Assembly: GCF_900095745.1 (NCBI RefSeq)
Contig: NZ_FMIR01000019.1
Location: 124,001-188,000 of the forward strand
Reading direction: 5' to 3'
DNA: 64,000 nucleotides
DNA from: Microbacterium oxydans
GTDB lineage: Bacteria; Actinomycetota; Actinomycetes; Actinomycetales; Microbacteriaceae
Part shown: positions 1-9,210 of the stretch, one piece after another
Numbering within the stretch: the first letter of the stretch is position 1
How the letters are laid out: every line of letters starts with the position of its first letter
Made by a program: the position numbers and the translations under genes
The notes under the pieces: generated by a model
Database searches by the model: none
What the model was told of the DNA's origin: nothing
The model's input: the letters and a program-made list of their open reading frames with translations, nothing else

Positions 1-204
1 CGCCTGCAGGGGGAAGCCCAGCACGTCCGGAGAGAAGGACCGCTCGTAGGAGAGGAAGATCCCGCTCTGCTCGAGGCGCGCCATCCGCGCCTGGATCGTG
101 TTGCGGGAGAGCCCGAGATTCTCCGCCAGCGCGACGATGGTGATCCTCGGATCGTCGGCGAGGGCAGCGAGAAGCTCGAGATCGATGCGGTCCAGTCCTG
201 GCAT
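1..204 (-). CDS. Lrp/AsnC-family transcriptional regulator (3' part missing)
   Basis: Reading the minus strand from the ATG at 204 gives MPGLDRIDLELLAALADDPR and then a helix-turn-helix typical of Lrp/AsnC regulators (ALAENLGLSRNTIQARMARLE, about residues 24-44). The C-terminal effector (RAM) domain lies off the window. It is transcribed away from the 2-oxoacid dehydrogenase operon at 373, the classic position of a BkdR-like activator that senses branched-chain amino acids. Inverted repeats between the two genes (241-277) are candidate binding sites. The family call is firm from the HTH; the role in bkd control is inferred from position. Confidence 0.85.
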   Translation of the reverse strand, partial: MPGLDRIDLELLAALADDPRITIVALAENLGLSRNTIQARMARLEQSGIFLSYERSFSPDVLGFPLQA

Positions 205-240
205 AGTGCCAAACCCTAGCAGTCGCAGTTCCCATCAAAT

Positions 241-277
241 TGAGCAACATGCTCAAGCGTCGCGAGAATGCTTGAGC
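241..277. promoter_or_regulatory. Overlapping inverted repeats in the Lrp-bkd intergenic region
   Basis: TGAGCA (241-246) pairs with TGCTCA (250-255) across 3 bases, and GCTCAAGC (251-258) pairs perfectly with GCTTGAGC (270-277) across 11 bases. They share the middle arm and lie between the divergent Lrp-type gene and the bkd operon, just upstream of a candidate -10 at 295-300. Likely an operator for the Lrp regulator; binding is inferred. Confidence 0.55.
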
Positions 278-294
278 GAGGTGTTCAGCAGACG

Positions 295-300
295 TACTCT
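295..300 (+). promoter_or_regulatory. Candidate -10 element for bkdA
   Basis: TACTCT is followed after 6 bases by an ATG at 307, which is in frame with bkdA. This fits the TANNNT-N5-7-start pattern seen throughout the window, so transcription probably starts at or near 307. Translation could then begin leaderless at 307 or at the RBS-equipped ATG at 373. Confidence 0.4.
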
Positions 301-372
301 CAGAGCATGTCGGTGATGACGCCGGCATCAGCGTGCGGAGCCTCACGAGGGCCGCCGACGAGGAGGACGACG

Positions 373-1488
373 ATGTCACCGCAGATCACCCCCATCGCAG
401 ACACCGCCCAGGATCTCGAGCTCTCAGAGCGCATCCTGGACCCGGACGGTCACCGGGTCTCGAACCCTCGGCTGGATCCGTTCGTCGCCGACGTCGATGC
501 TGCGCAGCTGCGATCCCTGCTGAGGGACATGGTCATCCTCCGTCGCATCGACGCCGAGGGCGTCGCGCTTCAGCGGCAGGGCCAGCTGGGTCTCTGGGCT
601 CCGTGTCAGGGACAAGAGGCGACGCAGATCGGAACCGCCCGGGCACTCGCCCCTGAGGACTACGTGTTCCCCAGCTACCGGGAGACCGGAGTCATCTACG
701 CCCGTGGCGCCCAACCGGGTGACTATGTGCGCATGTGGCGTGGAGAAGAGGGCGCCGCGTACGACCCCGCAGCTCTGGGGGTCGCGCCTCTGCAGATCAT
801 CATCGGCGCACAGACCCTGCACGCGGTGGGCTACGCCCTGGGCATCCAACGCGACGGTGCCGACGAGGTGGCGGTGACGTACTTCGGCGACGGAGCGACG
901 AGCCAGGGCGACGTCAACGAGGCGATGATCTTCGCGGCGTCGTACCAGGCGCCGGTGGTCTTCGTGTGCCAGAACAACCATTGGGCGATCTCCGAGCCGG
1001 TCGCCGTGCAGTCGCAGTACCCGATCGCGGGGCGCGCTCCGGGATTTGGGATTCCGAGTCTCCGGGTCGATGGCAACGACGTGCTCGCGTGCATGGCCGC
1101 CATGCGCTGGGCGTTGCAGCATGCGCGCTCAGGAAAGGGCCCGGCGTACATCGAAGCCGTGACCTATCGCATGGGGCCGCACACCACGGCCGACGATCCG
1201 ACGCGCTATCGCGACGCGGAGGAGCTCGAGTCCTGGCGACGACGCGATCCGATCGCGCGGCTCGAGGCGCACCTCCGGGCCGGCGGCGAGCTCACAGACG
1301 AGCATGAGGCCGAAACTCAGGCCGCTGCCGACGTCGTCGCCAAGGAGATGCGGGCAGCATGCCTCGGAATGGTCACGCGTCCGCCGCTCGCCGTCTTCGA
1401 CGGCGTCTACGCCGAGCCCCACACCGGCCTCGAGCGTCAGCGCAGCGAGTATGCCGCGTACCTGGCTTCCTTCGAGAGCGAGGCGTGA
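373..1488 (+). CDS. bkdA: Branched-chain 2-oxoacid dehydrogenase E1 alpha subunit
   Basis: Thiamine diphosphate-dependent decarboxylase subunit that pairs with E1 beta to oxidatively decarboxylate branched-chain 2-oxo acids and load the acyl group on E2 lipoate. The TPP/Mg site motif GDGATSQGDVNEA starts near residue 172 and ends at QNN about 30 residues later; the phosphorylation-loop-like YRMGPHTTADDP segment follows. At 371 residues it has normal family length. The ATG at 373 has a strong AGGAGG 6 bases upstream; an in-frame leaderless ATG at 307 would add 22 residues. First gene of bkdABC, 2 bases before bkdB. A pyruvate dehydrogenase E1 is the alternative, but the accA1/accD1/citE context favours branched-chain substrates. 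Confidence 0.92.
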   Translation: MSPQITPIADTAQDLELSERILDPDGHRVSNPRLDPFVADVDAAQLRSLLRDMVILRRIDAEGVALQRQGQLGLWAPCQGQEATQIGTARALAPEDYVFPSYRETGVIYARGAQPGDYVRMWRGEEGAAYDPAALGVAPLQIIIGAQTLHAVGYALGIQRDGADEVAVTYFGDGATSQGDVNEAMIFAASYQAPVVFVCQNNHWAISEPVAVQSQYPIAGRAPGFGIPSLRVDGNDVLACMAAMRWALQHARSGKGPAYIEAVTYRMGPHTTADDPTRYRDAEELESWRRRDPIARLEAHLRAGGELTDEHEAETQAAADVVAKEMRAACLGMVTRPPLAVFDGVYAEPHTGLERQRSEYAAYLASFESEA

Positions 1489-1490
1489 AC

Positions 1491-2501
1491 ATGACGGAGC
1501 TCACCCTCGGAAAGGCGCTCGGTGCCGGCCTGCGGCAGGCGATGCGCGACGATGACAAGGTCGTGCTCCTGGGCGAGGACATCGGCAAGCTCGGCGGTGT
1601 ATTCCGCATCACGGACGGGCTTCTCGACGAGTTCGGAGCAGCCAGAGTGATCGACACGCCGCTCGCCGAGTCCGGCATCGTCGGCACGGCCGTGGGCCTC
1701 GCCTTCCGCGGGTATCGTCCGGTCGTCGAGATCCAGTTCGACGGTTTCGTCTACCCCGCCTTCGACCAGATCGTCGCCCAGGTGGCCAAGCTGCACTATC
1801 GCACGCAGGGGCGTGTGAAGATGCCGATCACGATTCGAATCCCCTGGGCGGGAGGAATCGGCGCAGCCGAGCATCACTCCGAGTCTCCGGAGGCGTACTT
1901 CGTGCATACCGCGGGCATACGGGTGATCGCGGTGTCGAACCCGGAAGACGCGTACCGGAGCCTGCGCCAGGCGATCGCATCCGATGATCCCGTGGTCTTC
2001 TTCGAGCCGAAGCGGCTATACCACCACAAGGGAGACGTCGATCTCGAGGCTCCTCTCGCAGACGCACCGCCGATGGGACTGGCACGCGTCGTGCGCACCG
2101 GGACGGATGCGACTCTGATCACCTACGGTGCGATGGTCTCCACCGCGCTGCAGGCCGCGGAGGCCGCGGAGGACGAGGGGATATCGCTGGAGATCATCGA
2201 TCTGCGATCCCTCTCACCCGTCGACTACGACTCGGTCGCCGCGTCGGTGCGGAAGACCGGACGGGTCGTCGTCGCTCATGAAGCGTCCCGCGAGGCCGGT
2301 GTCGCGGCCGAAGTGATCGCGAGCATCACGGAACGCTGCTTCGAGTATCTCGAGTCCGCACCGCTACGGGTCACCGGCCACGATGTGCCCTACCCGCCGG
2401 CGAAGCTCGAGAAGTATCACCTTCCGGACCTCGACCGACTCCTGGATGCGGTCGACAGAGTCCTCGATCGGCCGAACAGCCTGACGGGAGCAGAGGCATG
2501 A
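1491..2501 (+). CDS. bkdB: Branched-chain 2-oxoacid dehydrogenase E1 beta subunit
   Basis: 336 residues, the beta half of the heterotetrameric E1. It begins TELTLGKALGAGLRQAM and carries the family signatures LLGEDIGKLGGVFRIT and DTPLAESGIVGTAVGLAFRG, the Pyr-domain region that completes the TPP site, followed by the transketolase C-terminal domain (residues ~205-325). ATG 1491 has a GAGCGAGG stretch upstream; an in-frame GTG at 1485 would overlap the bkdA stop and is also possible. It overlaps bkdC by 4 bases (ATGA), so translation is coupled. Confidence 0.93.
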   Translation: MTELTLGKALGAGLRQAMRDDDKVVLLGEDIGKLGGVFRITDGLLDEFGAARVIDTPLAESGIVGTAVGLAFRGYRPVVEIQFDGFVYPAFDQIVAQVAKLHYRTQGRVKMPITIRIPWAGGIGAAEHHSESPEAYFVHTAGIRVIAVSNPEDAYRSLRQAIASDDPVVFFEPKRLYHHKGDVDLEAPLADAPPMGLARVVRTGTDATLITYGAMVSTALQAAEAAEDEGISLEIIDLRSLSPVDYDSVAASVRKTGRVVVAHEASREAGVAAEVIASITERCFEYLESAPLRVTGHDVPYPPAKLEKYHLPDLDRLLDAVDRVLDRPNSLTGAEA

Positions 2502-3856
2502 TCGCGGAGTTCCGTCTTCCGGACCTCGGAGAGGGGCTGGCCGAGGCCGAGGTCGTGCAGTGGTTGGTCGCCCCGGGTGACCCGGTCGCCCTCAACCAGA
2601 CGCTGGCCGAAGTGGAGACCGCCAAGGCCGTGGTCGAGTTGCCGTCGCCGTACGAAGGCACGGTGGCGACCCTGCACGCCGAAGCCGGCGAGACCGTCGC
2701 CGTGGGGGCCGCGCTGATCGACTTCGAGGTCGTCGGTGACGAGGAGACCGCTCCCGCGCCGGTGCCGGAATCGACGGAGAAGACGCAGCCGAACCTCGTC
2801 GGATACGGGGCCGCCCCCACCTCCACCGGACGACCTGCCCGTCGCGCACGCCGCACCGGGGCAGCACCAGCGGTGGTTGACACCTCCGTGCTCGAAGCCG
2901 CGCCGCACGACGCCACACCGTCCGCCGCGGTCGACTCCGTGGTGGAGCGACCGCGCTCGACGCCGCCGGTCCGCGCGCACGCGAAGCGTCTCGGCATCGA
3001 CCTGGTCCTCGTGGCCGCAGAGGTCGGAGATCGGCTGATCACACGCACCGACGTCGATGCCTACGCCGAGCGGGTCGGAGTCCGCGGCCCCGCCTCGGGC
3101 GACGTGCACGCCGCCCCGGCGCCGTCGTTCACCCCGGCGGTTCCCGCAGATGGAGCGCGCGAGACCCGCATACCGATTCGCGGGGTCCGCAAGCACACGG
3201 CTGCGGCCATGGTGCAGAGTGCTTTCACGGCTCCTCATGTGACCGTCTTCCACACGGTGGACGTGACGGCGACCATGGATCTGCTGGCCGGACTCCGTGC
3301 GGACCGCTCCCTCGACGCGCATCGGATCGGACCGCTGGCGGTCGTGGCGAAGGCTGTGTGTCTCGCTCTGGGGCGCACCCCGGGGCTCAACTCCCGTTGG
3401 GACGAGGCCGCCGGTGAGATCGTCCAGCACCACTATGTCGACCTGGGGATCGCGGCCGCGACGGATCGTGGGCTCATCGTCCCGATGATCCGCGATGCGG
3501 AGCTGCTGACACTGATCGAACTGGCTGATGCCGTGCGGACGCTCGCCGAGGTCGCACGTTCGGGGAAGACCTCTCCGGCGGAACTCGCCGGAGGCACCTT
3601 CTCGATCTCGAACATCGGGGTGTTCGGTGTCGATGCCGGCACGCCCATCCTTCCACCCGGACAGTCCGGGATCCTCGCGGTCGGCGCGGTGCGTCGTCAG
3701 CCCTGGGAGTTCCGAGGAGAGATCACCCTCCGTCAGATGATGACGCTCAGCCTCTCGTTCGACCACCGGCTCGTCGACGGCGCGGAAGGCGCGCGATTCC
3801 TCAAGGACGTCGCGGACCTCCTTGAGGAACCGGGTCGGGCGATGCTGCTCAGGTAG
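2498..3856 (+). CDS. bkdC: Branched-chain 2-oxoacid dehydrogenase E2 (dihydrolipoyl acyltransferase)
   Basis: Core of the complex: transfers the acyl group from lipoate to CoA. One N-terminal lipoyl domain with the lipoylated lysine in ETAKA (K43), a linker rich in Pro/Ala/Arg (~85-150), a peripheral-subunit-binding domain (RAHAKRLGIDL, ~158-190), and the C-terminal catalytic domain (~220-452) ending with the active-site DHRLVDG (His423, Asp427). 452 residues with a single lipoyl domain is usual for actinobacterial Bkd E2. No E3 (lipoamide dehydrogenase) gene is in the window, so the complex must borrow one. Its last 8 bases overlap the 3' end of the convergent tetR gene. Confidence 0.94.
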   Translation: MIAEFRLPDLGEGLAEAEVVQWLVAPGDPVALNQTLAEVETAKAVVELPSPYEGTVATLHAEAGETVAVGAALIDFEVVGDEETAPAPVPESTEKTQPNLVGYGAAPTSTGRPARRARRTGAAPAVVDTSVLEAAPHDATPSAAVDSVVERPRSTPPVRAHAKRLGIDLVLVAAEVGDRLITRTDVDAYAERVGVRGPASGDVHAAPAPSFTPAVPADGARETRIPIRGVRKHTAAAMVQSAFTAPHVTVFHTVDVTATMDLLAGLRADRSLDAHRIGPLAVVAKAVCLALGRTPGLNSRWDEAAGEIVQHHYVDLGIAAATDRGLIVPMIRDAELLTLIELADAVRTLAEVARSGKTSPAELAGGTFSISNIGVFGVDAGTPILPPGQSGILAVGAVRRQPWEFRGEITLRQMMTLSLSFDHRLVDGAEGARFLKDVADLLEEPGRAMLLR

Positions 3857-4457
3857 TCGCGCGAAGCGCGGCGTCCGCCATCGCGACCAGCACGGTCGCG
3901 GTGGCGGAATGCCGCCGTGCGGCCGCCCGCGTGCTGTGCGGCGTGGAGTTGATGAGGCCGAAGCAGGCTTGGACGCGAAGGCGCAGCTCTTCCTGATCCG
4001 CTCCGCTGTCGCCCGCGGGCTGCAGGGGGGCGAGGGCATCCATCCAGAGCTCGATGTAGGCACGCTGCAGACGGCGGACGGCGGCTCGATCCGCTTCGGA
4101 CAGATAGGCGACGTCGCGGTCCTGCACCTGGATGACCTCGGCATTCCCGAGCGCGAAATCGACATGGAACGCGATCAGCTCGCGCATCCGCTCATCGGGG
4201 GTCGGCGTGCTCTCCACCACCCGCCGCCCGCCGTTCATCAAGTCCGCGCTCACCTTGACGAGCACCGCGCCCAGCAATGCCTGTTTACCGGCGAAGTGCC
4301 GGTAGACCGCCGGGCCGGACACGCCCACGGCGGCGCCGATGTCTTCGAGGCTCACGCCGCTGTATCCGCGCGCGGCGAAGAGCCGCGCGGCGGCCTGCAG
4401 GATCGCATCGGACCGTTCGGCCTTGGCGCGGTCTCGGGCGGTGACCGGGCTTGTCAT
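3849..4457 (-). CDS. TetR-family regulator of the acyl-CoA carboxylase operon
   Basis: 202 residues with the N-terminal TetR HTH (residues ~18-62: AARLFAARGYSGVSLEDIG, then VSGPAVYRHFAGKQALL) and a divergent C-terminal ligand domain. It is divergent from accD1 and shares with it a region holding a perfect palindrome (4489-4506). A TetR regulator (BkaR, Rv2506) stands next to the equivalent cluster in Mycobacterium tuberculosis, so a leucine/isovalerate-pathway repressor responsive to an acyl-CoA intermediate is the natural inference. Start ATG 4457. The 3' end runs 8 bases into bkdC on the other strand. Confidence 0.88.
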   Translation of the reverse strand: MTSPVTARDRAKAERSDAILQAAARLFAARGYSGVSLEDIGAAVGVSGPAVYRHFAGKQALLGAVLVKVSADLMNGGRRVVESTPTPDERMRELIAFHVDFALGNAEVIQVQDRDVAYLSEADRAAVRRLQRAYIELWMDALAPLQPAGDSGADQEELRLRVQACFGLINSTPHSTRAAARRHSATATVLVAMADAALRATT

Positions 4458-4460
4458 CTC

Positions 4461-4478
4461 AGTTAATCCTCGCTAACC
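4461..4478. promoter_or_regulatory. Imperfect second TetR operator
   Basis: The 18-mer AGTTAATCCTCGCTAACC keeps the outer half-sites (GTTA...CTAACC) of the perfect palindrome centred 28 bases downstream. It sits directly before the tetR start codon, as expected for autoregulation. Confidence 0.45.
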
Positions 4479-4488
4479 TGAATCAACG

Positions 4489-4506
4489 GGTTAGTGCACA
4501 CTAACC
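4489..4506. promoter_or_regulatory. Perfect palindromic operator between tetR and accD1
   Basis: GGTTAGTG-CA-CACTAACC is an 18-base palindrome with 8-base perfect arms. A TATGCA hexamer at 4510-4515 follows immediately and could be the accD1 -10 box, so a bound dimer would cover the promoter core. Typical size and symmetry for a TetR site. Confidence 0.65.
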
Positions 4507-4568
4507 GAATATGCATGCACCGCGCCAGGGCGTCGCCCGCGCGGACGTGAGTCGAGGAGGACATCACG

Positions 4569-6122
4569 ATGCCCGCAACGCAGGAGTCCCTGGCGCAGGA
4601 GCTGCGGGAGCGCCTCACGGTCGCCGCCCGCGGGGGACCGGCCGCATCCCGTGAACGCCATGTGTCTCGGGGCAAGCTGTTGCCGCGAGATCGGGTCGCG
4701 CGGGTTCTCGACGAGGGCAGCCCGTTTCTCGAGGTCGCCCCGCTCGCAGCCGACGGCCTGTACGGAGGCGAGGCTCCCGGTGCCGGAGTCATCGCCGGTA
4801 TCGGCCTCGTGCACGGCCGCCACGTCATGGTGATCTGCAATGACGCGACGGTCAAGGGCGGCACATACTTCCCGCTCACGGTCAAGAAGCACCTGCGCGC
4901 ACAGGAGATCGCTCTCGAGAACAAGCTGCCGTGTCTGTACCTGGTCGATTCGGGAGGCGCATTCCTCCCGAAGCAGGATGAGGTGTTCCCCGATCGCGAG
5001 CATTTCGGGCGGATCTTCTTCAATCAGGCGCGGATGTCGGCCGAGGGGATTCCTCAGCTGGCGGCGGTACTCGGATCCTGCACCGCCGGCGGCGCGTACG
5101 TGCCCGCGATGAGCGACGAGACGGTCATCGTGCGCGGTCAGGGAACGATCTTCCTCGGCGGGCCGCCGCTGGTGAAAGCAGCGATCGGCGAGGTCGTGAC
5201 CGCCGAAGAACTGGGCGGGGGAGAGCTGCACGCACGCCGGAGCGGTGTCGTTGACCATCTTGCGGAAGACGACGAGCACGCGCTCGAGATCCTGCGCGAC
5301 ATCGTCGCCACTCTTCCCGCTCCTGCGGCACCCGCATGGGAGGTTCTGAGCAGCCGCCAGCCATCCGAGCTGTCGAGTCTGTACGACGCCGTTCCCGTCG
5401 ACGTGAACGCCGCGTACGACGTGCACGAGGTCATCTCGCGCCTCATCGACGGTGACACGTTCCTCGAGTTCAAGCCTGAGTACGGCACCACGCTGGTCAC
5501 GGGATTCGCCCGACTCCACGGGCACCCCGTGGGCATCGTCGCGAACAATGGCGTGCTGTTCAGCGAATCCGCACTCAAGGGAGCGCACTTCATCGAACTG
5601 TGCGATCAGCGCGGGATCCCCCTGTTGTTCCTGCAGAACATCACGGGGTTCATGGTGGGCTCCGATGCCGAGGCGGGTGGAATCGCCAAGGACGGCGCGA
5701 AGATGGTCACGGCCGTGGCGAGCACGAGGGTGCCGAAACTCACCGTCATCATCGGGGGCTCGTTCGGCGCCGGCAACTACTCGATGTGCGGACGGGCGTA
5801 CTCGCCGCGATTCCTCTGGACCTGGCCGGCGAGCCGCATCTCCGTGATGGGCGGAACACAGGCGGCATCCGTCCTCGCCACGGTCAAGGAAGACCAGTTG
5901 TCCGCGCGTGGCGAGTCGTGGAGCACCGAGGAGCGTGGCGAGTTCGAAGCACCCATCCGCGAGCAGTACGAGCGCCAGGGCGAGCCCTATTACGCCACGG
6001 CACGGCTGTGGGACGACGGCATCGTCGATCCCGCGCAGACCCGCGACCTGCTCGGGCTCGCGCTCGACGTCGTCGCCCGCAGCCCGCTGCCCGAACCGCG
6101 CTTCGGCGTCTTCCGGATGTGA
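4569..6122 (+). CDS. accD1: Acyl-CoA carboxylase carboxyltransferase (beta) subunit, methylcrotonyl-CoA type
   Basis: 517-residue biotin-dependent carboxyltransferase. N-terminal crotonase half contains [15 protein letters not shown] and the acyl-CoA-binding [16 protein letters not shown] region; the C-terminal half holds the biotin-side [16 protein letters not shown] motif. With the biotinylated subunit downstream it should carboxylate 3-methylcrotonyl-CoA to 3-methylglutaconyl-CoA in leucine breakdown. ATG 4569 follows GAGGAGG by 8 bases. First gene of a five-gene operon, probably repressed by the divergent TetR. Geranyl- or propionyl-CoA specificity cannot be excluded from sequence alone, but the neighbours are those of the M. 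tuberculosis accD1 cluster. Confidence 0.92.
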   Translation: MPATQESLAQELRERLTVAARGGPAASRERHVSRGKLLPRDRVARVLDEGSPFLEVAPLAADGLYGGEAPGAGVIAGIGLVHGRHVMVICNDATVKGGTYFPLTVKKHLRAQEIALENKLPCLYLVDSGGAFLPKQDEVFPDREHFGRIFFNQARMSAEGIPQLAAVLGSCTAGGAYVPAMSDETVIVRGQGTIFLGGPPLVKAAIGEVVTAEELGGGELHARRSGVVDHLAEDDEHALEILRDIVATLPAPAAPAWEVLSSRQPSELSSLYDAVPVDVNAAYDVHEVISRLIDGDTFLEFKPEYGTTLVTGFARLHGHPVGIVANNGVLFSESALKGAHFIELCDQRGIPLLFLQNITGFMVGSDAEAGGIAKDGAKMVTAVASTRVPKLTVIIGGSFGAGNYSMCGRAYSPRFLWTWPASRISVMGGTQAASVLATVKEDQLSARGESWSTEERGEFEAPIREQYERQGEPYYATARLWDDGIVDPAQTRDLLGLALDVVARSPLPEPRFGVFRM

Positions 6123-6127
6123 GTGCC

Positions 6128-8050
6128 ATGTCATCACCGACCGTTTCCTTCCACACCGTCCTCGTCGCCAATCGTGGCGAGATCGCCCGTCGAGTCATCC
6201 GCACTCTCCGCACCCTCGGGATCCGCAGCGTCGCCGTGTACAGCGACGCGGATGCGTCGGCACCTCACGTCCGCGAAGCGGATCTGGCCGTACGGATCGG
6301 TCCTGCTCCCGCCGTCGAGTCCTACCTCGACATCGATGCGGTGATCGCCGCCGCCCGCAGCACCGGTGCACAGGCGATCCATCCCGGCTACGGGTTCCTC
6401 TCCGAGAGCGTCGGCCTCGCCGAGGCCTGCGCCGAGAGCGGCATCGTCTTCATCGGCCCCTCCGTCGATGCTCTGCAGATCATGGGAGACAAGGCCCGCG
6501 CCCGCGAGCATGTGCTACGCCACGGAGTTCCGGTGGTCCCGGGCTTCGACGCCAAAGGCCTGTCCGACCACGAGATCGCCGAGGAGGCGGAGAACGTCGG
6601 CTACCCGTTGCTCGTCAAGCCCAGCGCGGGCGGTGGGGGAAAGGGCATGGAGGTCGTGACCGATCCCGCGGGGCTGCGCGGAGCGCTCGCCTCGGCTCGT
6701 CGGGTGGCGTCTGCGGCTTTCGGAGATGACTCGCTCATCCTCGAGCGTCTGATCCGTCGACCACGGCACATCGAGGTGCAGGTCTTCGGCGATGCCCACG
6801 GCACGGTCATCGCCCTCGGCGAGCGCGAGTGCACGCTGCAGCGTCGCCATCAGAAGGTCATCGAGGAGGCGCCGTCGGCGGGCATTCCCGCGCACACGAG
6901 GGAGCGGCTGCTCGAGGCGGCCGTTCTGGCAGCGGAGAGCGTCGAGTACGTCGGCGCCGGCACGGTCGAGTTCCTCATCGATGCCGACGCGCCGGACGAG
7001 GTCTTCTTCATCGAGATGAACACGCGACTCCAGGTGGAGCATCCCGTCACCGAGGAGGTCACCGGGCTGGATCTCGTCTCGCTCCAACTGCGAGTGGCCG
7101 ACGGGCTTCCGCTGGACGTCACGCCGCGGTTGCGCGGCCATGCGGTCGAAGCGCGCGTGTACGCTGAGTCACCCGAGCGCGGCTTTCTGCCCTCCACGGG
7201 TACGGTCCTCCTGTTCGACCCGCCGCCCGGAGTGCGCGTGGACTCGGCGATCGAGACGGGGATCGAGGTCACCGGTTTCTACGACCCGATGATCGCGAAG
7301 GTCGTCTCGTTCGCCGATGATCGTGAAGCCGCCCTCGCGCGCCTCGATGAGGCACTCGCACGCATGGTGGTCTTGGGCGTCGACACGAACATCGCCTTCC
7401 TGCGGACCCTGTGCCGACACGAGAGAGTGGTCGCGGGTGACCTCGACACCGGACTCATCGAGACGCTGCTGCCCTGGAAAGCGGAACGCCCGTCGCGCGC
7501 CCAGTTGGCTGCGGCGAGGAAGGTGTCGGCCACCGGAGCAGGGGAACCGCTGCGGACCACCGCGCTGTGGCGGGAGCGTCCAGGCTGGAGGCTGGGTGCC
7601 GCGGCCGTACCGGAGGCGACGTTCGTGGCCCTCACGGATGACGACGAAGAGGTTGAACTCGGCGCCGGGGAAGGGCCCGCCCCGCACGGGGTGGTGCATG
7701 CCGAGATGGACGCCGATGGCGCGGTCTGGGTGTCGGAGAGAGGCCGCACGGTGCGTCTGCGCCCGCTCGACAGGCGGCACAGGACGCTTCATCGTCTCGC
7801 TCAGCGCGAAGCAGGATCGGCGAGGACCGAGCCTGAGGGGCGAGCGCCCATGCCGGGCAGCGTCGTTGCCGTGCTGGTTGCGAACGGGGATGCGGTCTCG
7901 GCCGGCGACCCACTCGTCGCGATCGAGGCGATGAAGATGGAGCACCAGGTGCTGGCACCCCGCGATGGCGTGGTGCACCTGCTGGTCGCGGTGGGCGATC
8001 AGGTGCGGCGTGACCAACCGGTCGCCCGCGTGACGACGGAGGAGAGTTGA
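6128..8050 (+). CDS. accA1: Acyl-CoA carboxylase biotin carboxylase/biotin carrier (alpha) subunit
   Basis: 640 residues. Biotin carboxylase N-domain starts at [15 protein letters not shown]; the ATP-grasp glycine loop [13 protein letters not shown] lies near residue 165; [18 protein letters not shown] marks the catalytic core. A linker domain follows and the C-terminus is a biotin carrier with EAMKMEHQ, biotinylated Lys603. It charges biotin with bicarbonate and ATP for the AccD1 transferase. ATG 6128 lies 5 bases after the accD1 stop; an in-frame GTG at 6119 would overlap that stop and is an alternative. Confidence 0.93.
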   Translation: MSSPTVSFHTVLVANRGEIARRVIRTLRTLGIRSVAVYSDADASAPHVREADLAVRIGPAPAVESYLDIDAVIAAARSTGAQAIHPGYGFLSESVGLAEACAESGIVFIGPSVDALQIMGDKARAREHVLRHGVPVVPGFDAKGLSDHEIAEEAENVGYPLLVKPSAGGGGKGMEVVTDPAGLRGALASARRVASAAFGDDSLILERLIRRPRHIEVQVFGDAHGTVIALGERECTLQRRHQKVIEEAPSAGIPAHTRERLLEAAVLAAESVEYVGAGTVEFLIDADAPDEVFFIEMNTRLQVEHPVTEEVTGLDLVSLQLRVADGLPLDVTPRLRGHAVEARVYAESPERGFLPSTGTVLLFDPPPGVRVDSAIETGIEVTGFYDPMIAKVVSFADDREAALARLDEALARMVVLGVDTNIAFLRTLCRHERVVAGDLDTGLIETLLPWKAERPSRAQLAAARKVSATGAGEPLRTTALWRERPGWRLGAAAVPEATFVALTDDDEEVELGAGEGPAPHGVVHAEMDADGAVWVSERGRTVRLRPLDRRHRTLHRLAQREAGSARTEPEGRAPMPGSVVAVLVANGDAVSAGDPLVAIEAMKMEHQVLAPRDGVVHLLVAVGDQVRRDQPVARVTTEES

Positions 8051-8052
8051 AC

Positions 8053-9201
8053 ATGGAAGACCTGTCCGAGGAGGAGCGCGAGCTCGCCGCGATGGTGCGG
8101 GAGTTCGCGGACACGGTGGTCGCGCCGCAGTCGTATGAGGCCGACCGCACGCACACACTGTCGATGGACGTCGTCTCGCAGATGGGCGATCTCGGCCTGT
8201 TCGGTCTGCCGTTCCCCGAGGAGTACGGCGGTCAGGGCGGTGACTACATGGCGCTCGGCATCGCGATCGAGGCCCTGGGGCGGGTGGACCAGTCGATCGC
8301 GATCACACTCGAAGCCGGGGTGAGCCTCGGTGCCATGCCGATCTACCGCTTCGGTACCGAAGAGCAGCGGCAGGAGTTCCTTCCCGATCTGCTCGCGGGG
8401 CGGGCGCTGGCAGGCTTCGGCCTCACCGAACCGGAAGCCGGCAGTGACGCCGGCGCGACCAGGACCACCGCACGCCTCGAGGGCGACGAGTGGGTCATCG
8501 ACGGCTCCAAGCAGTTCATCACCAACTCGGGCACCCCGATCACCCGCTTCGTCACGGTGACCGCCGTGACCGGGAACGAGAACGGGCGCAAGGAGATCTC
8601 CACGATCATCGTCCCGAACGGCACACCCGGTTTCACGGTCGAGGCCCCCTACGACAAGGTCGGTTGGAACGCCTCCGACACCCACCCCCTGACGTTCGAG
8701 GGGGCGAGGGTTCCTGCCGCGAACCTGTTGGGGGAGCGGGGGAGCGGCTTCCGGAGCTTCCTCAGCATCCTCGACGAAGGCCGCATCGCGATCGCCGCGC
8801 TCTCGACCGGAGCGGCCGAGGGCTGTCTGGAGGCCGCCGTCGAGTATGCAAAGAGCCGGACGATCTTCGGGGCGGCGCTGAGCACACGCCAGAATGCGCA
8901 GTTCACCCTGGCCCGCATGCGGGCGCGTGTTCACACCGCACGGCTCGCCTGGCATCACGCGGCGCGGCTGCGGGATGCGGGGAAGCCGTTCGCGGAGGCT
9001 GCAGCGATCGCCAAGCTGGTGGGCGGGGAGGCAGCGATGGACAACGCCAGAGACGCCACCCAGATCTTCGGGGGCAACGGCTTCATGAACGAATTCCCGG
9101 TCGCTCGCCACTACCGCGACTCGAAGATCCTCGAGATCGGCGAGGGCACCACCGAGGTCCAGCTGCTGGTCATCGCGCGCGGACTCGGACTCGCCGGGTA
9201 G
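8053..9201 (+). CDS. Acyl-CoA dehydrogenase, probably isovaleryl-CoA dehydrogenase
   Basis: 382-residue FAD flavoprotein. N-terminal helical domain, middle beta-domain with the FAD/substrate motif GFGLTEPEAGSDAGATRT (~residues 121-140), and C-terminal helical domain ending QIFGGNGFMNEFPVARHYRDSK and EIGEGTTEVQ, whose Glu in EGT is the usual catalytic base position. In this operon it should oxidise isovaleryl-CoA to 3-methylcrotonyl-CoA, the role given to FadE19 in mycobacteria. Start ATG 8053 lies 2 bases after the accA1 stop, with GGAGGAGAG upstream. The chain-length preference is inferred from context. Confidence 0.9.
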   Translation: MEDLSEEERELAAMVREFADTVVAPQSYEADRTHTLSMDVVSQMGDLGLFGLPFPEEYGGQGGDYMALGIAIEALGRVDQSIAITLEAGVSLGAMPIYRFGTEEQRQEFLPDLLAGRALAGFGLTEPEAGSDAGATRTTARLEGDEWVIDGSKQFITNSGTPITRFVTVTAVTGNENGRKEISTIIVPNGTPGFTVEAPYDKVGWNASDTHPLTFEGARVPAANLLGERGSGFRSFLSILDEGRIAIAALSTGAAEGCLEAAVEYAKSRTIFGAALSTRQNAQFTLARMRARVHTARLAWHHAARLRDAGKPFAEAAAIAKLVGGEAAMDNARDATQIFGGNGFMNEFPVARHYRDSKILEIGEGTTEVQLLVIARGLGLAG

Positions 9202-9204
9202 CGT
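9199..9204 (+). promoter_or_regulatory. Candidate -10 element before the maoC gene
   Basis: TAGCGT embeds the stop codon of the preceding dehydrogenase and lies 6 bases before an ATG at 9211, matching the leaderless spacing used elsewhere in the window. It could be an internal promoter for the maoC-citE pair. Confidence 0.35.
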
Positions 9205-9210
9205 GGCCCC

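Noticed and set aside
2417..4165. 582-codon minus-strand frame opposite bkdC and tetR
   Set aside because: Shadow of bkdC; Arg/Gly-rich translation without motifs, and it would overlap two clear genes.
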